A stretch of 64,000 nucleotides of DNA from Paenibacillus rubinfantis (lineage in GTDB: Bacteria; Bacillota; Bacilli; Paenibacillales; Paenibacillaceae). The stretch covers positions 248,001 to 312,000 of the forward strand of contig NZ_LN909065.1 in assembly GCF_001486505.1 (NCBI RefSeq), written 5' to 3'. The notes under the pieces were generated by a model. The model did no database searches and had not been told where the DNA came from. It was given only the letters and a program-made list of their open reading frames with translations. Shown one piece after another: positions 9,403-18,273 of the stretch (within the stretch, counting starts at the first letter, position 1; each line of letters begins with the position of its first letter). A program made the position numbers and the translations under genes.

Positions 9403-9433
9403 AGAATAAATTACCTGCGCATCGCGCATCTTA
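9403..9433 (+). promoter_or_regulatory. Candidate sigma-G promoter for the rightward ger operon
   Basis: AGAATA (9403-9408), an 18-base spacer and CATCTTA (9427-9433) match the sigma-G pattern (TGAATA-like -35, CATNNTA -10) and lie about 35 bases before the ATG of the A-subunit gene. Forespore expression through sigma-G is the rule for gerA operons. The match is by eye only. Confidence 0.45.
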
Positions 9434-9468
9434 ACTGGGAATCATCGGTTGAGGAAGGAGGAGGTTCC

Positions 9469-11064
9469 ATGCCTTTCATCAGAAAGCTGCAACGCCGGAA
9501 GGCCTCCGGAGGGAGAACGGCAAGCAAGCCCCCGGAAAATCGCCAAGGCCGCACGGATTCACCGGGGTCTGCCCTTGGCGAGGACCTGTCGACGCGGCTG
9601 GATTGGCTAAAGCAGGAGCTCAAGGATAGTTCGGACCTGATCTACCGGGAATTTACGATCAGCTCGGGTCAGCGCTGTGCTTTGATTTACGTGCGCGGCA
9701 TGATTGCGCAGGATACGGCACAGCAGTTTATCGTACGCAGCCTGCAACGAGAATCTGCGCAGCTGCAAGATAAAGATATTTATCAATTCCTGTTTGAAGA
9801 CGAGGCGTTAAGCGTATCCCAAACCACGGTCATCAATGACTTAAATCAAGCGGTTGAGGCCGTTCTGAACGCTGGTGCGCTGCTGTTAATCGACGGGGAT
9901 CAGCGGATGTTAACCTTCTCGATTTCGGCCTACCCAACGCGCGGTATCGACGAAGCTCCCAATGAATCCGTCATTCGAGGTTCGAGAGAAGCTTTTATTG
10001 AGGATTTGGAGAAAAACCTGACCATGCTTCGCCGCCGGCTCAAAACCAAGCATTTCAAGACGCCGGCGATCAACAAAGGCCGGGATACGCGATCCGCTAT
10101 CGTGATAGCTTACCTCGAAGACGTTTGTAAGCCTGAGCTGTTGAAGGAAATGAAACGGCGACTTTCCTACATCGACATGGACGGCGTTCTCGGCTCGGCC
10201 TACGTGGAAGAAATCATCGAGGATAACCCTTACACGCCTTTTCCGCAAATTCAGTACACCGAACGTCCCGATGTCGTCAGCGCGGCGCTTCTGGAGGGGA
10301 GAATCGCCATTCTCGTGGATGGTTCACCGATTGCACTGGTCGCCCCGGTGACGCTGCCCATGCTGCTGCAATCGGCCGAAGATTACTACCAGCGTTATAT
10401 CGCGGCGAATTGGATTCGCTGGATTCGTTATTTTTTCGTCATGGCTTCCTTAACGCTTCCCTCGATATATATCGCGGTAACCACGTTTCATCCGGAGATG
10501 ATTCCGGCCCAGCTTCTAATTACGATCGCCGCTTCTCGCGAAATTGTTCCCTTCCCGGCATTATGGGAAGCTTTTGCGATGGAACTGGCCTTTGAAGCAC
10601 TTCGCGAGGCTTCAATCCGGATTCCGAAATCTATCGGACAAGCTGTATCCATTATCGGCGCTTTAATCATTGGTACCGCTGCGGTTCAAGCCGGCATTGT
10701 CTCGGCGGCGATGGTGATAATCGTATCTTTAACGGGGATTGCTTCGTTCATCATTCCCCATTTCGATTTGGGACTCGCTTTCCGGCTGCTGCGTTTTCCG
10801 ATTATGATCTTGGCTTCGATGTTTGGCTTGTATGGTCTCACCTGCGGGATGATCCTGATTTACATCCATTTGGTGAATTTGAGATCCTTTGGGGTCCCCT
10901 ACTTGTCCCCAATCGCTCCGCTTGTTACTGAGGATTTGGGTGATACGTTCCTTCGTGCACCCTGGTGGAAAATGCATAAGCGCCCGGTGCAGCTCACGAA
11001 CAACCAAGTCCGCCAAACCGTTGATCCGCGGGCTTGGATAAAGGAGAAAGGTGATCTGGAGTGA
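9469..11064 (+). CDS. Spore germination receptor A subunit, GerAA family
   Basis: 531 residues with the same layout as the divergent paralogue: soluble N-terminal domain with ALLLIDGDQRML and RGSREAFIEDLEKNL segments, then membrane helices from about residue 300. A strong GGAAGGAGGAGG precedes the ATG. The N-terminal 40 residues are basic and rich in Arg, Gly and Pro, as is common for this family. First gene of the rightward operon; the stop overlaps the next gene (GTGA). The two A subunits are clearly homologous but diverged, so they likely serve two receptors rather than a recent duplication. Confidence 0.94.
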   Translation: MPFIRKLQRRKASGGRTASKPPENRQGRTDSPGSALGEDLSTRLDWLKQELKDSSDLIYREFTISSGQRCALIYVRGMIAQDTAQQFIVRSLQRESAQLQDKDIYQFLFEDEALSVSQTTVINDLNQAVEAVLNAGALLLIDGDQRMLTFSISAYPTRGIDEAPNESVIRGSREAFIEDLEKNLTMLRRRLKTKHFKTPAINKGRDTRSAIVIAYLEDVCKPELLKEMKRRLSYIDMDGVLGSAYVEEIIEDNPYTPFPQIQYTERPDVVSAALLEGRIAILVDGSPIALVAPVTLPMLLQSAEDYYQRYIAANWIRWIRYFFVMASLTLPSIYIAVTTFHPEMIPAQLLITIAASREIVPFPALWEAFAMELAFEALREASIRIPKSIGQAVSIIGALIIGTAAVQAGIVSAAMVIIVSLTGIASFIIPHFDLGLAFRLLRFPIMILASMFGLYGLTCGMILIYIHLVNLRSFGVPYLSPIAPLVTEDLGDTFLRAPWWKMHKRPVQLTNNQVRQTVDPRAWIKEKGDLE

Positions 11065-12254
11065 CGAGAACCCATCGTGCTGTCGTAACGGCCATGCTGG
11101 TCTTCTTGCTCTTCATTGGTGTTGGCGGGTGCTGGTCCGCTCAGGAGCTTAACAATCGGGCGTTCGTAAACACCGTGCTGATCGACATGACGGAAGACGG
11201 GCAAACAGAATTGACCGTCGGAATTCCGCTGCCCAACCGGATGATACCGGGCGAGGCTGGCGGGACGGGACAACCTCAGGGTGATCCGTTTAGCTTCGTG
11301 ACCCGACGTGCGGAGAACCTGAGTCAAGCGTTAAATTTGATCCAAGTTGATTTGCCTCGAAACCTTACTTTCGGTCAAACCCGGATCATTGTGATTGGCC
11401 GAAGACAGGCGGAACAAGGTTTGGACAAGGTCGTTGAATTTGTCTTTCGCCAGCCTTCCTTTCGGCTGAGCGCCAGTCTGTTCATCACGCCCGGCGATGT
11501 CAAGGAAATTACGAAGGCACCGATGGTGTTTGAACGCATTCTCAGTGACATCCTGCGTAAATACGTGAACAATCATTATACGCTGGACACCACGATCAAG
11601 GATTACAAGCTGGCTTTATACCAGGGCGGGGATATTCTGATCCCGCTGCTGAACTTTGGGGAACTCCCGGGAGTCGCGCAGGAGGATCCCAAGAAGAATC
11701 GTTGGATGGGTTCGGGAGGCGCCGCGATCTTCAGCGGCGGAAAAATGTCGAAGATCAAGCTTAACCCCTCCGAGCAACAAACAGCGCTTTGGATCAGCTC
11801 CCAGCTCAAAAATACGACGGTCACCATCGCCTCCCCTACCGATGACAAGGAAATGAGTTTTTTTATCGAAGGAATCAAGACGGGTATCGAACCGGTTGTA
11901 CAGGGCGGTCAGGTTTCGTTTCGGATTCAAAGCAACGCCAAAGCTTTCGTGGAAACCTCGCTTTCACACATTGACTTGAAAGACCCCATGGTCCTTCAGC
12001 AACTGGAAGAGATTCTGAACAAGCAGGTGGAGGAGCAGTTCATCAGCGTCTTGAACAAGACTCGTCAAGCCCGTTCCGATGCTTTCCTCATGAGCCAGTA
12101 CCTGGATTGGAGGTATCCGAAATTTTGGCACACGATGCAGGACCAATGGAAGAATTATTACGCCAAAGAGCTGCCGATTGAGGTCGACGTAGATATCAAG
12201 TTAAACCGTACAGGTGGTGTATATCGTTCAGTCGTTCATGAAACCAATAGATAG
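11061..12254 (+). CDS. Spore germination receptor C subunit, Ger(x)C lipoprotein
   Basis: 397 residues. The GTG start overlaps the TGA of the A-subunit gene. Signal peptide with lipobox GVGGC (Cys24) followed by CWSAQELNNRAFVNTVLIDM, the family's N-terminal signature. The middle and C-terminal parts match the Ger(x)C layout (SASLFITPGDVKEI, LNKQVEEQFISVLNKTRQARSDAF). In this operon the C gene comes second, before the small gene and the B gene, unlike the divergent operon. Acts in germinant receptor assembly on the inner spore membrane. Confidence 0.93.
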   Translation: MTRTHRAVVTAMLVFLLFIGVGGCWSAQELNNRAFVNTVLIDMTEDGQTELTVGIPLPNRMIPGEAGGTGQPQGDPFSFVTRRAENLSQALNLIQVDLPRNLTFGQTRIIVIGRRQAEQGLDKVVEFVFRQPSFRLSASLFITPGDVKEITKAPMVFERILSDILRKYVNNHYTLDTTIKDYKLALYQGGDILIPLLNFGELPGVAQEDPKKNRWMGSGGAAIFSGGKMSKIKLNPSEQQTALWISSQLKNTTVTIASPTDDKEMSFFIEGIKTGIEPVVQGGQVSFRIQSNAKAFVETSLSHIDLKDPMVLQQLEEILNKQVEEQFISVLNKTRQARSDAFLMSQYLDWRYPKFWHTMQDQWKNYYAKELPIEVDVDIKLNRTGGVYRSVVHETNR

Positions 12255-12266
12255 CGAGGGATAGGC

Positions 12267-12482
12267 GTGTTCTGGATTGGAATCCTGTTTGCGCTGATTA
12301 TGCTGGCGGACTGGTTTATGCAGAAAAAGGAGGGGGTCCGGCTTAAAACCCGAATGATCGTTCTGATCATCTCCGGCTGTTTTTTAGTTATTTCAGAAGT
12401 CGTATTTAATATGAAGGAACAATGGAATCTCACCATTCTGTTCCAATACTTGCGCGAGACGATGCTCGGTAGATCGTTTTGA
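12267..12482 (+). CDS. 71-residue two-span membrane protein, candidate receptor D subunit
   Basis: GTG start at 12267 behind GAGGG. Two hydrophobic segments (about residues 2-15 and 30-47) are joined by a basic loop (QKKEGVRLKTR); the tail is short and amphipathic. Size, two spans and location between C and B genes match the small 'D subunit' proteins described in some Bacillus germinant receptor operons, which modulate germination rate. The assignment rests on topology and context, not on sequence identity that I can verify. Confidence 0.75.
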   Translation: MFWIGILFALIMLADWFMQKKEGVRLKTRMIVLIISGCFLVISEVVFNMKEQWNLTILFQYLRETMLGRSF

Positions 12483-12507
12483 TATGGGGCACTAGGAGGC
12501 AGTAAGC

Positions 12508-13635
12508 ATGCTCAAGAACATTACATCAAATCAGATATTTTCACTTTACAGCTTGCAAATCTTCACCACGGTCATCGCCTTTTATACCGGGATGCTGATT
12601 GGCGGCAGCAAATATTCCACACCGGTTGCCATCTTGCTGGGCGGCTTGCTTGGCCTGTTGTTGACCTATCCGGCATACAAGGTCGGCTCTTCTCGTCCCG
12701 ACGAGTTTTTAGTTCAATACGGGAGCAAATTGGTAGGCCGCCCGCTTCATCTCCTGTTCATGCTTTATTTGCTGCTGACCCATCTTTTTCTCGCGGCCCT
12801 TGATCTAAGAGAGCTCGCCGACTTCTTGCTATCGGAGTATTTGATCGGTACGCCAGGCTGGGCGGTCGTAGCCATCTTCGGAGCCTGCGTTGCCTACGCC
12901 GTACGCTGCGGCATCTCGACGATTTTCCGGACAGCAGAAGGCTTTTTTCTTATTTTTGCGGTTGCCTTCTTCTTTATTCCGTTTATCGGGTTTCAAGAGA
13001 TGGAGCTCGATATGTTCAACGCCTTGCTCACTCACTTATCTTTTAGAGAGATGGGGCCCAGTATCTATGAAACAACCGCGATTTTTGGGGAGATGGCCTT
13101 CTTGTTCCTGCTCTTCCCTTATTTGAAAACACCTAAAAAGGTCTACCACTCCCTGTTCTGGGCAACCGGCACCTCGCTGCTGTTCATCATTCTGCATCTC
13201 ATCCCGGTTCTGTTGACGTTTGGACCCAACCTGGGGGCCAACCTCATGTATCCGGACATGGAGCTGGTTCGTTTCATTCGCGTCGGCTCGTTTATCGAAA
13301 CGATGGATCCGATCTTGATCATTTTGTGGTTGACCAGCATCTTTGTGAAAATCTCGTTTATCCTATTTACGGCTGTCATTTGTCTAGCTCAACTGACCGG
13401 CGTGAAGGATCATAAGCCCTTCACTTTGCCGGTGGTCGCTTTCGTTTCCATCTTCTCCTTGTCCATTGCCAGAACCCCGCCGGAAATCTTCAATTTACTA
13501 GCCTGGGAATGTGCGCCGCTGATGTACATTGCCGAATTTCTCATTCCGGCTATATATTGGCTGATGGGGGCCATTCGCAGCAAATCATCGGGGTCGAAAA
13601 CCACAAAACCCGCCGAGCGAACCCCGGCGGGTTAA
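12508..13635 (+). CDS. Spore germination receptor B subunit, GerAB-type permease
   Basis: 375 residues with about ten hydrophobic segments (IFTTVIAFYTGMLIG at the start, LHLIPVLLTFGPNLGANLMYP in the middle), matching GerAB/endospore germination permeases. AGGAGG precedes the ATG. Last gene of the rightward operon; its final codons form one side of a GC-rich hairpin that also serves as terminator. The B subunit is expected to decide germinant specificity. It is well diverged from the B subunit of the leftward operon. Confidence 0.93.
   Translation: MLKNITSNQIFSLYSLQIFTTVIAFYTGMLIGGSKYSTPVAILLGGLLGLLLTYPAYKVGSSRPDEFLVQYGSKLVGRPLHLLFMLYLLLTHLFLAALDLRELADFLLSEYLIGTPGWAVVAIFGACVAYAVRCGISTIFRTAEGFFLIFAVAFFFIPFIGFQEMELDMFNALLTHLSFREMGPSIYETTAIFGEMAFLFLLFPYLKTPKKVYHSLFWATGTSLLFIILHLIPVLLTFGPNLGANLMYPDMELVRFIRVGSFIETMDPILIILWLTSIFVKISFILFTAVICLAQLTGVKDHKPFTLPVVAFVSIFSLSIARTPPEIFNLLAWECAPLMYIAEFLIPAIYWLMGAIRSKSSGSKTTKPAERTPAG
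13607..13633. terminator. Terminator overlapping the end of the ger B-subunit gene
   Basis: Perfect 9-bp stem AACCCGCCG (13607-13615) and CGGCGGGTT (13625-13633). The stop codon of the rightward ger operon is just inside the right arm. It lies between convergent genes and can act on the leftward ABC gene as well, though the T tracts on both sides are poor. Confidence 0.6.
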
Positions 13636-13638
13636 GGC

Positions 13639-14415
13639 TTATTTCGTCGACAACCAAGCGCGTTCCTGGCTCCAACGCAAGGCGACCGGTGTTTCGAAGA
13701 AGTCGGACAACCCCGTCTCGTTCAGCACTTCGTCCGTCTTCCCTTGCGAATACACCTCGCCTCGCCGCAACAACAAGGTACGGCTAAAGATCGGTAGGAT
13801 TTCCTCGGTATGGTGCGTCACATACAGCATATGAGGTGTGTTTGGTTCGGCGGCGAGTTGCGCAATGCTCTCAAGCAGCCCTTCCCGGGAGATGAAATCC
13901 AGCCCGTTGGTCGCCTCGTCCAAGATGAGCAGCTTCGGTGACGCCATCAACGCCCGCGCGATCAACAGCTTTTGCTGTTCGCCCTGGGAGCAAGTCTGAT
14001 AGGTTCTTCCCCGCAAATGGCTGCAGCGCAACTGATGCATCAAAGCGGCGGCCCGGTCATAATCCTCGGTATGGGGCTTCTCGTAGAGTCCGATAGATGC
14101 AAACTTGCCGCTGACGACAAGATCCTCGGCCTTCTGTTCCCCATGCAGCTTGGATTGCATCGATGAACTGACCCATCCGATCGTTTTGCGCAGCTCCCGC
14201 AAATCGACCTCGCCAAACCGGTTACCCAGCACGCTGATTTCGCCGGATGTCGGCCAGAGATAGCCGCTAATCATGTTCAGCAGCGTCGTTTTACCGGAGC
14301 CGTTTAAGCCGAGCATCGCCCAGTGCTCCCCTTCCCGAACCGTCCAATCTATACCGTTCAAAACCGCTTTTCCTTCCCGGTACCAAGTCACCTGGTTCAT
14401 CTCAATGATGTTCAT
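13639..14415 (-). CDS. Stand-alone ABC ATPase (YlmA-like)
   Basis: 258 residues: Walker A GLNGSGKTT, an unusual signature CSQGEQQKL in place of LSGGQ, Walker B KLLILDEATNGLD and H-loop YVTHHTEE. No permease gene is adjacent and no membrane segment is present. The protein resembles the YlmA/ModF-like single-domain ABC proteins, whose partner or substrate is not established. An upstream in-frame start at 14514 exists, but the ATG at 14415 follows GGAGG and fits the usual ABC N terminus (MNIIEMNQVTWYREGK). Confidence 0.85.
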   Translation of the reverse strand: MNIIEMNQVTWYREGKAVLNGIDWTVREGEHWAMLGLNGSGKTTLLNMISGYLWPTSGEISVLGNRFGEVDLRELRKTIGWVSSSMQSKLHGEQKAEDLVVSGKFASIGLYEKPHTEDYDRAAALMHQLRCSHLRGRTYQTCSQGEQQKLLIARALMASPKLLILDEATNGLDFISREGLLESIAQLAAEPNTPHMLYVTHHTEEILPIFSRTLLLRRGEVYSQGKTDEVLNETGLSDFFETPVALRWSQERAWLSTK

Positions 14416-14590
14416 CACGTTTACCTCCGAAAAATAGTAGGTTTGCAGTACTCTCAAGCTACCCCCGTCAACGCGGTTTGTCAAGCTCCGGCGGTCGATG
14501 ATAATTCGTGCCATTTCCCTTTGGATCCGCTAGAATACTAGTGAAAGGAGTTGAGGCATCATAAATAATCCAACATGGACTTGGGCTGAT

Positions 14591-15409
14591 GTGGAAGCCC
14601 TTCAACAACTCGTAGAGCAGCATGACGGAATCGCCTTGAAGCTAAATTGGATTACCCTGCACTCCCGTAAGGAAGAGAGTGCCGCAGATTTGGTAGAGTT
14701 TCGCGAGGGGAAATTGGTGGCCTTCCTGGGATTGTATCCGTTTGGAAACACGCTGGAAGTTTGCGGCATGGTTCACCCGGCTTATCGCCGACAAGGCATT
14801 TTCACCTCGTTGCTGCAACGCGGGTTAAACTCGGCTACTGTGGTTTCGTATTCCACGATTCTTCTAAATGCTCCCGGCAATTCGGATACGGCAAAACCAT
14901 TCCTTGCTGCCTATCCTTGCCGTTTCGACTTCAGTGAATATCAGATGAAATACGCCGAGGATCCGACTTCAGTTAGAGTAGAATCCTCGCCTAATGGGGT
15001 CCAGGTCACGCTTCGCCAAGCTGAGGGCATGGACCGACCGCTGCTCTCTCGCTTCGACCAGGAGGGGTTTGGCCTCACTGCGGAGGAAACAAAGCAGTTC
15101 TACGATCCGTTAACCGAGGAGGAGATCCGTCAGAACGAGCTGCTCGTTTACGAAGGCGAGGCTGTAGGTAAAATTCGCGTTTCCCGCCGCAATCAGGAGG
15201 CTTGGATCTACGGTTTCGTCGTATCGGCATCCCGTCGAGGCCAAGGCATCGGTGGGACGGTCCTGCGTCAGATTGTTGATCGTGAACGAGCCGGGGGTTT
15301 CGACGTCTGGCTGGAAGTCGCGCTAAACAACCCCAATGCCATGAAGCTCTACGAACAGGCGGGTTTTCGGGTATGTCGGTCCCAGGACTATTACGCTTTT
15401 TTGCGATAA
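14591..15409 (+). CDS. Double GNAT-domain acetyltransferase, start uncertain
   Basis: At least 272 residues containing two GNAT folds: one around residues 40-90 (GMVHPAYRRQGIFTSLL) and one around 190-260 (VVSASRRGQGIGGTVLRQI), each with the acetyl-CoA binding Q/RxxGxG/A loop. The substrate is unknown. The reported GTG at 14591 has no ribosome binding site. A strong AAAGGAG at 14544-14550 instead points to initiation at 14558-14561, where the in-frame codons are ATC and ATA, giving an N terminus continuing NNPTWTWAD. Either a rare non-ATG start is used or a base differs from the true sequence. Ends at a clear terminator. Confidence 0.85.
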   Translation: MEALQQLVEQHDGIALKLNWITLHSRKEESAADLVEFREGKLVAFLGLYPFGNTLEVCGMVHPAYRRQGIFTSLLQRGLNSATVVSYSTILLNAPGNSDTAKPFLAAYPCRFDFSEYQMKYAEDPTSVRVESSPNGVQVTLRQAEGMDRPLLSRFDQEGFGLTAEETKQFYDPLTEEEIRQNELLVYEGEAVGKIRVSRRNQEAWIYGFVVSASRRGQGIGGTVLRQIVDRERAGGFDVWLEVALNNPNAMKLYEQAGFRVCRSQDYYAFLR

Positions 15410-15420
15410 TCTTCGAATAA

Positions 15421-15462
15421 AAGACCGCAAGCTCCCCAATCTTAAAGGGTTCCTGCGGTCTT
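15421..15462. terminator. Rho-independent terminator between convergent genes
   Basis: Arms AAGACCGCA (15421-15429) and TGCGGTCTT (15454-15462), a perfect 9-bp stem. It separates the acetyltransferase gene from the opposing ABC exporter gene and could serve both. Confidence 0.75.
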
Positions 15463-15469
15463 CCTTGAT

Positions 15470-17194
15470 TTAGGCGTCCAAATGCCCGAACTGGGCCTGA
15501 TGCAGTCGGCTGTAGTGACCTCCGGCAGTAATCAGCTCCTGATGGCGGCCCTGTTCCGTGATCCCATCCTCCGTTACCACGACGATCCGGTCGGCGTTTT
15601 TAATCGTGGCTAGCCGGTGGGCGATGACAAGTGTTGTCCGTCCGACGGACAGCTCAGCCAGCGATTGCTGGATCGCCAGCTCGGTTTCGGTATCCAAGGC
15701 AGATGTCGCTTCATCAAGGATGAGGATCGGTGGATTTTTCAGAAACATCCTTGCGATCGCCAGCCGTTGCTTTTGCCCGCCGGACAGCTTGACGCCGCGT
15801 TCTCCAATGACCGTCTCCAATCCTTCCGGCTGCATGCGAATGAAGTCCTCCAGCTGCGCGCGCCGCGCCGCCTCCCAAATCTCTGCTTCCGTAGCCTCTA
15901 GCCGGCCGTATGCGATGTTCTCCCGAATCGTCCCCGAGAAAAGATACACATCTTGCTGCACGATGCCAATATTACGCCGCAGGGACGACAGCGTCATGCT
16001 GCGGATGTCCCGCCCGTCAATGGTGATCCTTCCGGCATCTACGTCATAGAAACGCGGGAGCAAGCTGCACAAGGTCGTTTTGCCTGCACCCGACGGACCA
16101 ACAAAGGCGACCGTTTCCCCGGCCCGTATCTTCAGACTAACCTCCTCCAGTACGCGGGATGCACCCTCATACCCGAAGGAGATTTGGTCGAAATGGATAT
16201 CTCCCCTCAAGGCTCCAGCGTCAACCGCGTCCGACGCGTCGGCCACATCCGGCTCCGTATCGATAATCTCCAAATATCGTTTGAATCCGGCAATCCCCTT
16301 GGGATAGCTCTCGATAATCGCATTGATTTTCTCGATCGGCCGAATAAATACATTCGCCAGCAACAGAAAACCAACGAACTCCCCGTACGTCAATTCGCCG
16401 CGAATGACGAACCAGGTCCCACACACCATGACGAACAGCGAGACGAGGCGCATGAGCATGTAGTTGATCGACAAGCTCCCGGCCATAATTTTATAGGCCC
16501 ACAGCTTTGTGGCGCGGTAGGCATTGTTGTTCTCCTCGAACAGCTTTTGTTCGTGCTGCTCGTTCGCAAAAGCCTGCACCACACGGATCCCGCCGATGTT
16601 CTCCTCCACCCGGGAATTGAAGTCCGCCAGCGCAGAAAACAGGCCGCGGTACGTTTTGGTCATTTTCCCGTTAAAATAGAGTGCCGTCCACACCAACACC
16701 GGCACGACCAGGAATGTCAGCACCGCCAGCTTCCAGTTGATCGCCAGCATCAGCAGGAACGAGCCGATCAAGGTCATTCCGGCGATAAAGATGTCCTCTG
16801 GGCCGTGATGCGCCACTTCGCCGATATTGTCGAGATCATTGGAAATCCGCGACATCAGGTGTCCGGTCTTATGGTTGTCATAGAAACGGAACGACAGCTT
16901 CTGCAGGTGATCGAACATCTTTTTGCGCATATTGGTTTCGATGTTGACCCCCAGCATATGGCCCCAGTAGGTCACGATATAATTTAGTGCCGTGTTGAGG
17001 AGATAGATGCCTAACAGCGCGGCGGAAGCCCAGATGATCAGCGCCCAGTCGCGTCCCGGCAGCAGCTTGTCCACGAACTGGTTGACGGCGATCGGGAAGC
17101 CCAGCTCCAGCAGACCCGCCACTACCGCACAGCCGAAATCAAGAATAAACAAATGTTTATAAGGTCGGTAATACGAAAAAAAACGACGTAACAT
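15470..17194 (-). CDS. ABC exporter half-transporter (fused membrane and ATPase domains)
   Basis: 574 residues. Six membrane helices (about 1-310, ABC_membrane domain with the coupling segment RKKMFDHLQKLSFRFYDNH) are followed by a nucleotide-binding domain with Walker A GPSGAGKTT, Q loop, signature LSGGQKQRL, Walker B ILILDEATSALD and H loop IAHRL. All catalytic residues are intact, so it can act as a homodimer. Typical of multidrug or lipid exporters of the MsbA/BmrA/YgaD group; the substrate is unknown. The ATG at 17194 with GGAGAG upstream is preferred over the TTG two codons earlier. Confidence 0.92.
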   Translation of the reverse strand: MLRRFFSYYRPYKHLFILDFGCAVVAGLLELGFPIAVNQFVDKLLPGRDWALIIWASAALLGIYLLNTALNYIVTYWGHMLGVNIETNMRKKMFDHLQKLSFRFYDNHKTGHLMSRISNDLDNIGEVAHHGPEDIFIAGMTLIGSFLLMLAINWKLAVLTFLVVPVLVWTALYFNGKMTKTYRGLFSALADFNSRVEENIGGIRVVQAFANEQHEQKLFEENNNAYRATKLWAYKIMAGSLSINYMLMRLVSLFVMVCGTWFVIRGELTYGEFVGFLLLANVFIRPIEKINAIIESYPKGIAGFKRYLEIIDTEPDVADASDAVDAGALRGDIHFDQISFGYEGASRVLEEVSLKIRAGETVAFVGPSGAGKTTLCSLLPRFYDVDAGRITIDGRDIRSMTLSSLRRNIGIVQQDVYLFSGTIRENIAYGRLEATEAEIWEAARRAQLEDFIRMQPEGLETVIGERGVKLSGGQKQRLAIARMFLKNPPILILDEATSALDTETELAIQQSLAELSVGRTTLVIAHRLATIKNADRIVVVTEDGITEQGRHQELITAGGHYSRLHQAQFGHLDA

Positions 17195-17406
17195 GTTCAA
17201 AACTCTCTCCTATCTATCTTGCAGCTCCTAAGGCTTGGGGGTTTGCAGAAAAGACTACCACATTTTCGGAATGAATTGAAGAAGTTTTCACCGGGAAGGT
17301 GGCATGCCAATAGAAAAATAAGGTACAATAACTACCGAATCAATAGAACTTATGGACATGCCCGGAAGGGCAGGCCGCATGAGGCGGCGGAAGGAAGGAT
17401 CAACGC

Positions 17407-18270
17407 ATGTATGTAGCAAACGATTGGCAGGATTATGAAGTCATGGATACCGGAAACGGGGAAAAACTGGAGCGCTGGGGAGACGTTGTTTTGCGTCGTC
17501 CCGATCCGCAGATCATCTGGCCGATTGCCGATGAGGACCGCAAGTGGCGCGAAGTCCACGGTCATTACCACCGCAGCTCCTCCGGCGGCGGACAGTGGGA
17601 AATGAAGAAGCAACTGCCCGATCGCTGGACGATTTCCTACGACCGGCTGAAATTTTATATTCGTCCGACCAATTTTAAGCATACCGGATTGTTTCCGGAG
17701 CAAGCGGCGAACTGGCGCTGGATGATGGACAAAATCGCCGGTGCCGGTCGACCGATCCAGGTGCTGAACCTGTTCGCTTATACCGGCGGCGCCACCGTGG
17801 CCGCGGCTTCGGCCGGTGCTTCGGTCGTGCATGTCGACGCCGCCAAGGGGATGGTGCAATGGGCCAAGGAGAACTTGACACTCTCCGGGTTGGCTGACCG
17901 CCCCGTGCGTTTTATTACGGACGACGTGTTCAAGTTCGTGCAGCGCGAGCAACGGCGCGGCAATCGTTATGACGCGATCATCATGGACCCGCCGTCTTAC
18001 GGACGTGGTCCGGGCGGCGAGATGTGGAAGCTGGAGACCAGCCTCTATCCGTTTGTGGAATCCTGTTTGTCGATTTTGTCGGACAAGCCGCTCTTTTTCC
18101 TGATCAACTCCTATACGACCGGTATTTCCCCGACCGTCCTAAACAACATGCTGTCGATGACGGTGAAGCAGCGGTACGGCGGACGGATCTCGGCCGGTGA
18201 ACTGGGATTGCCGATCACCCGCTCGGGGCTTCATCTCCCTTGCGGCATTCTCGGACGCTGGGAGGAGTAA
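17407..18270 (+). CDS. Class I SAM-dependent RNA methyltransferase (RlmI/RlmK-like)
   Basis: 287 residues. The SAM-binding Rossmann core has motif I LNLFAYTGGATVAAA, the acidic motif HVDAAKGMVQWAKEN and motif IV IIMDPPSYGRGPGGE, the signature of the PF10672 group of base methyltransferases related to 23S rRNA m5C/m2G enzymes. No separate PUA domain is visible, so the target is open. It sits 3 bp before an RluA-family pseudouridine synthase gene, a pairing that supports an RNA modification role. Start ATG with AAGGAAGG upstream. Confidence 0.88.
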   Translation: MYVANDWQDYEVMDTGNGEKLERWGDVVLRRPDPQIIWPIADEDRKWREVHGHYHRSSSGGGQWEMKKQLPDRWTISYDRLKFYIRPTNFKHTGLFPEQAANWRWMMDKIAGAGRPIQVLNLFAYTGGATVAAASAGASVVHVDAAKGMVQWAKENLTLSGLADRPVRFITDDVFKFVQREQRRGNRYDAIIMDPPSYGRGPGGEMWKLETSLYPFVESCLSILSDKPLFFLINSYTTGISPTVLNNMLSMTVKQRYGGRISAGELGLPITRSGLHLPCGILGRWEE

Positions 18271-18273
18271 GCG

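Noticed and set aside
15953..16987. Open frame of 344 codons on the plus strand opposite the ABC exporter gene
   Set aside because: Shadow of the exporter's reading frame; no ribosome binding site and no family resemblance.
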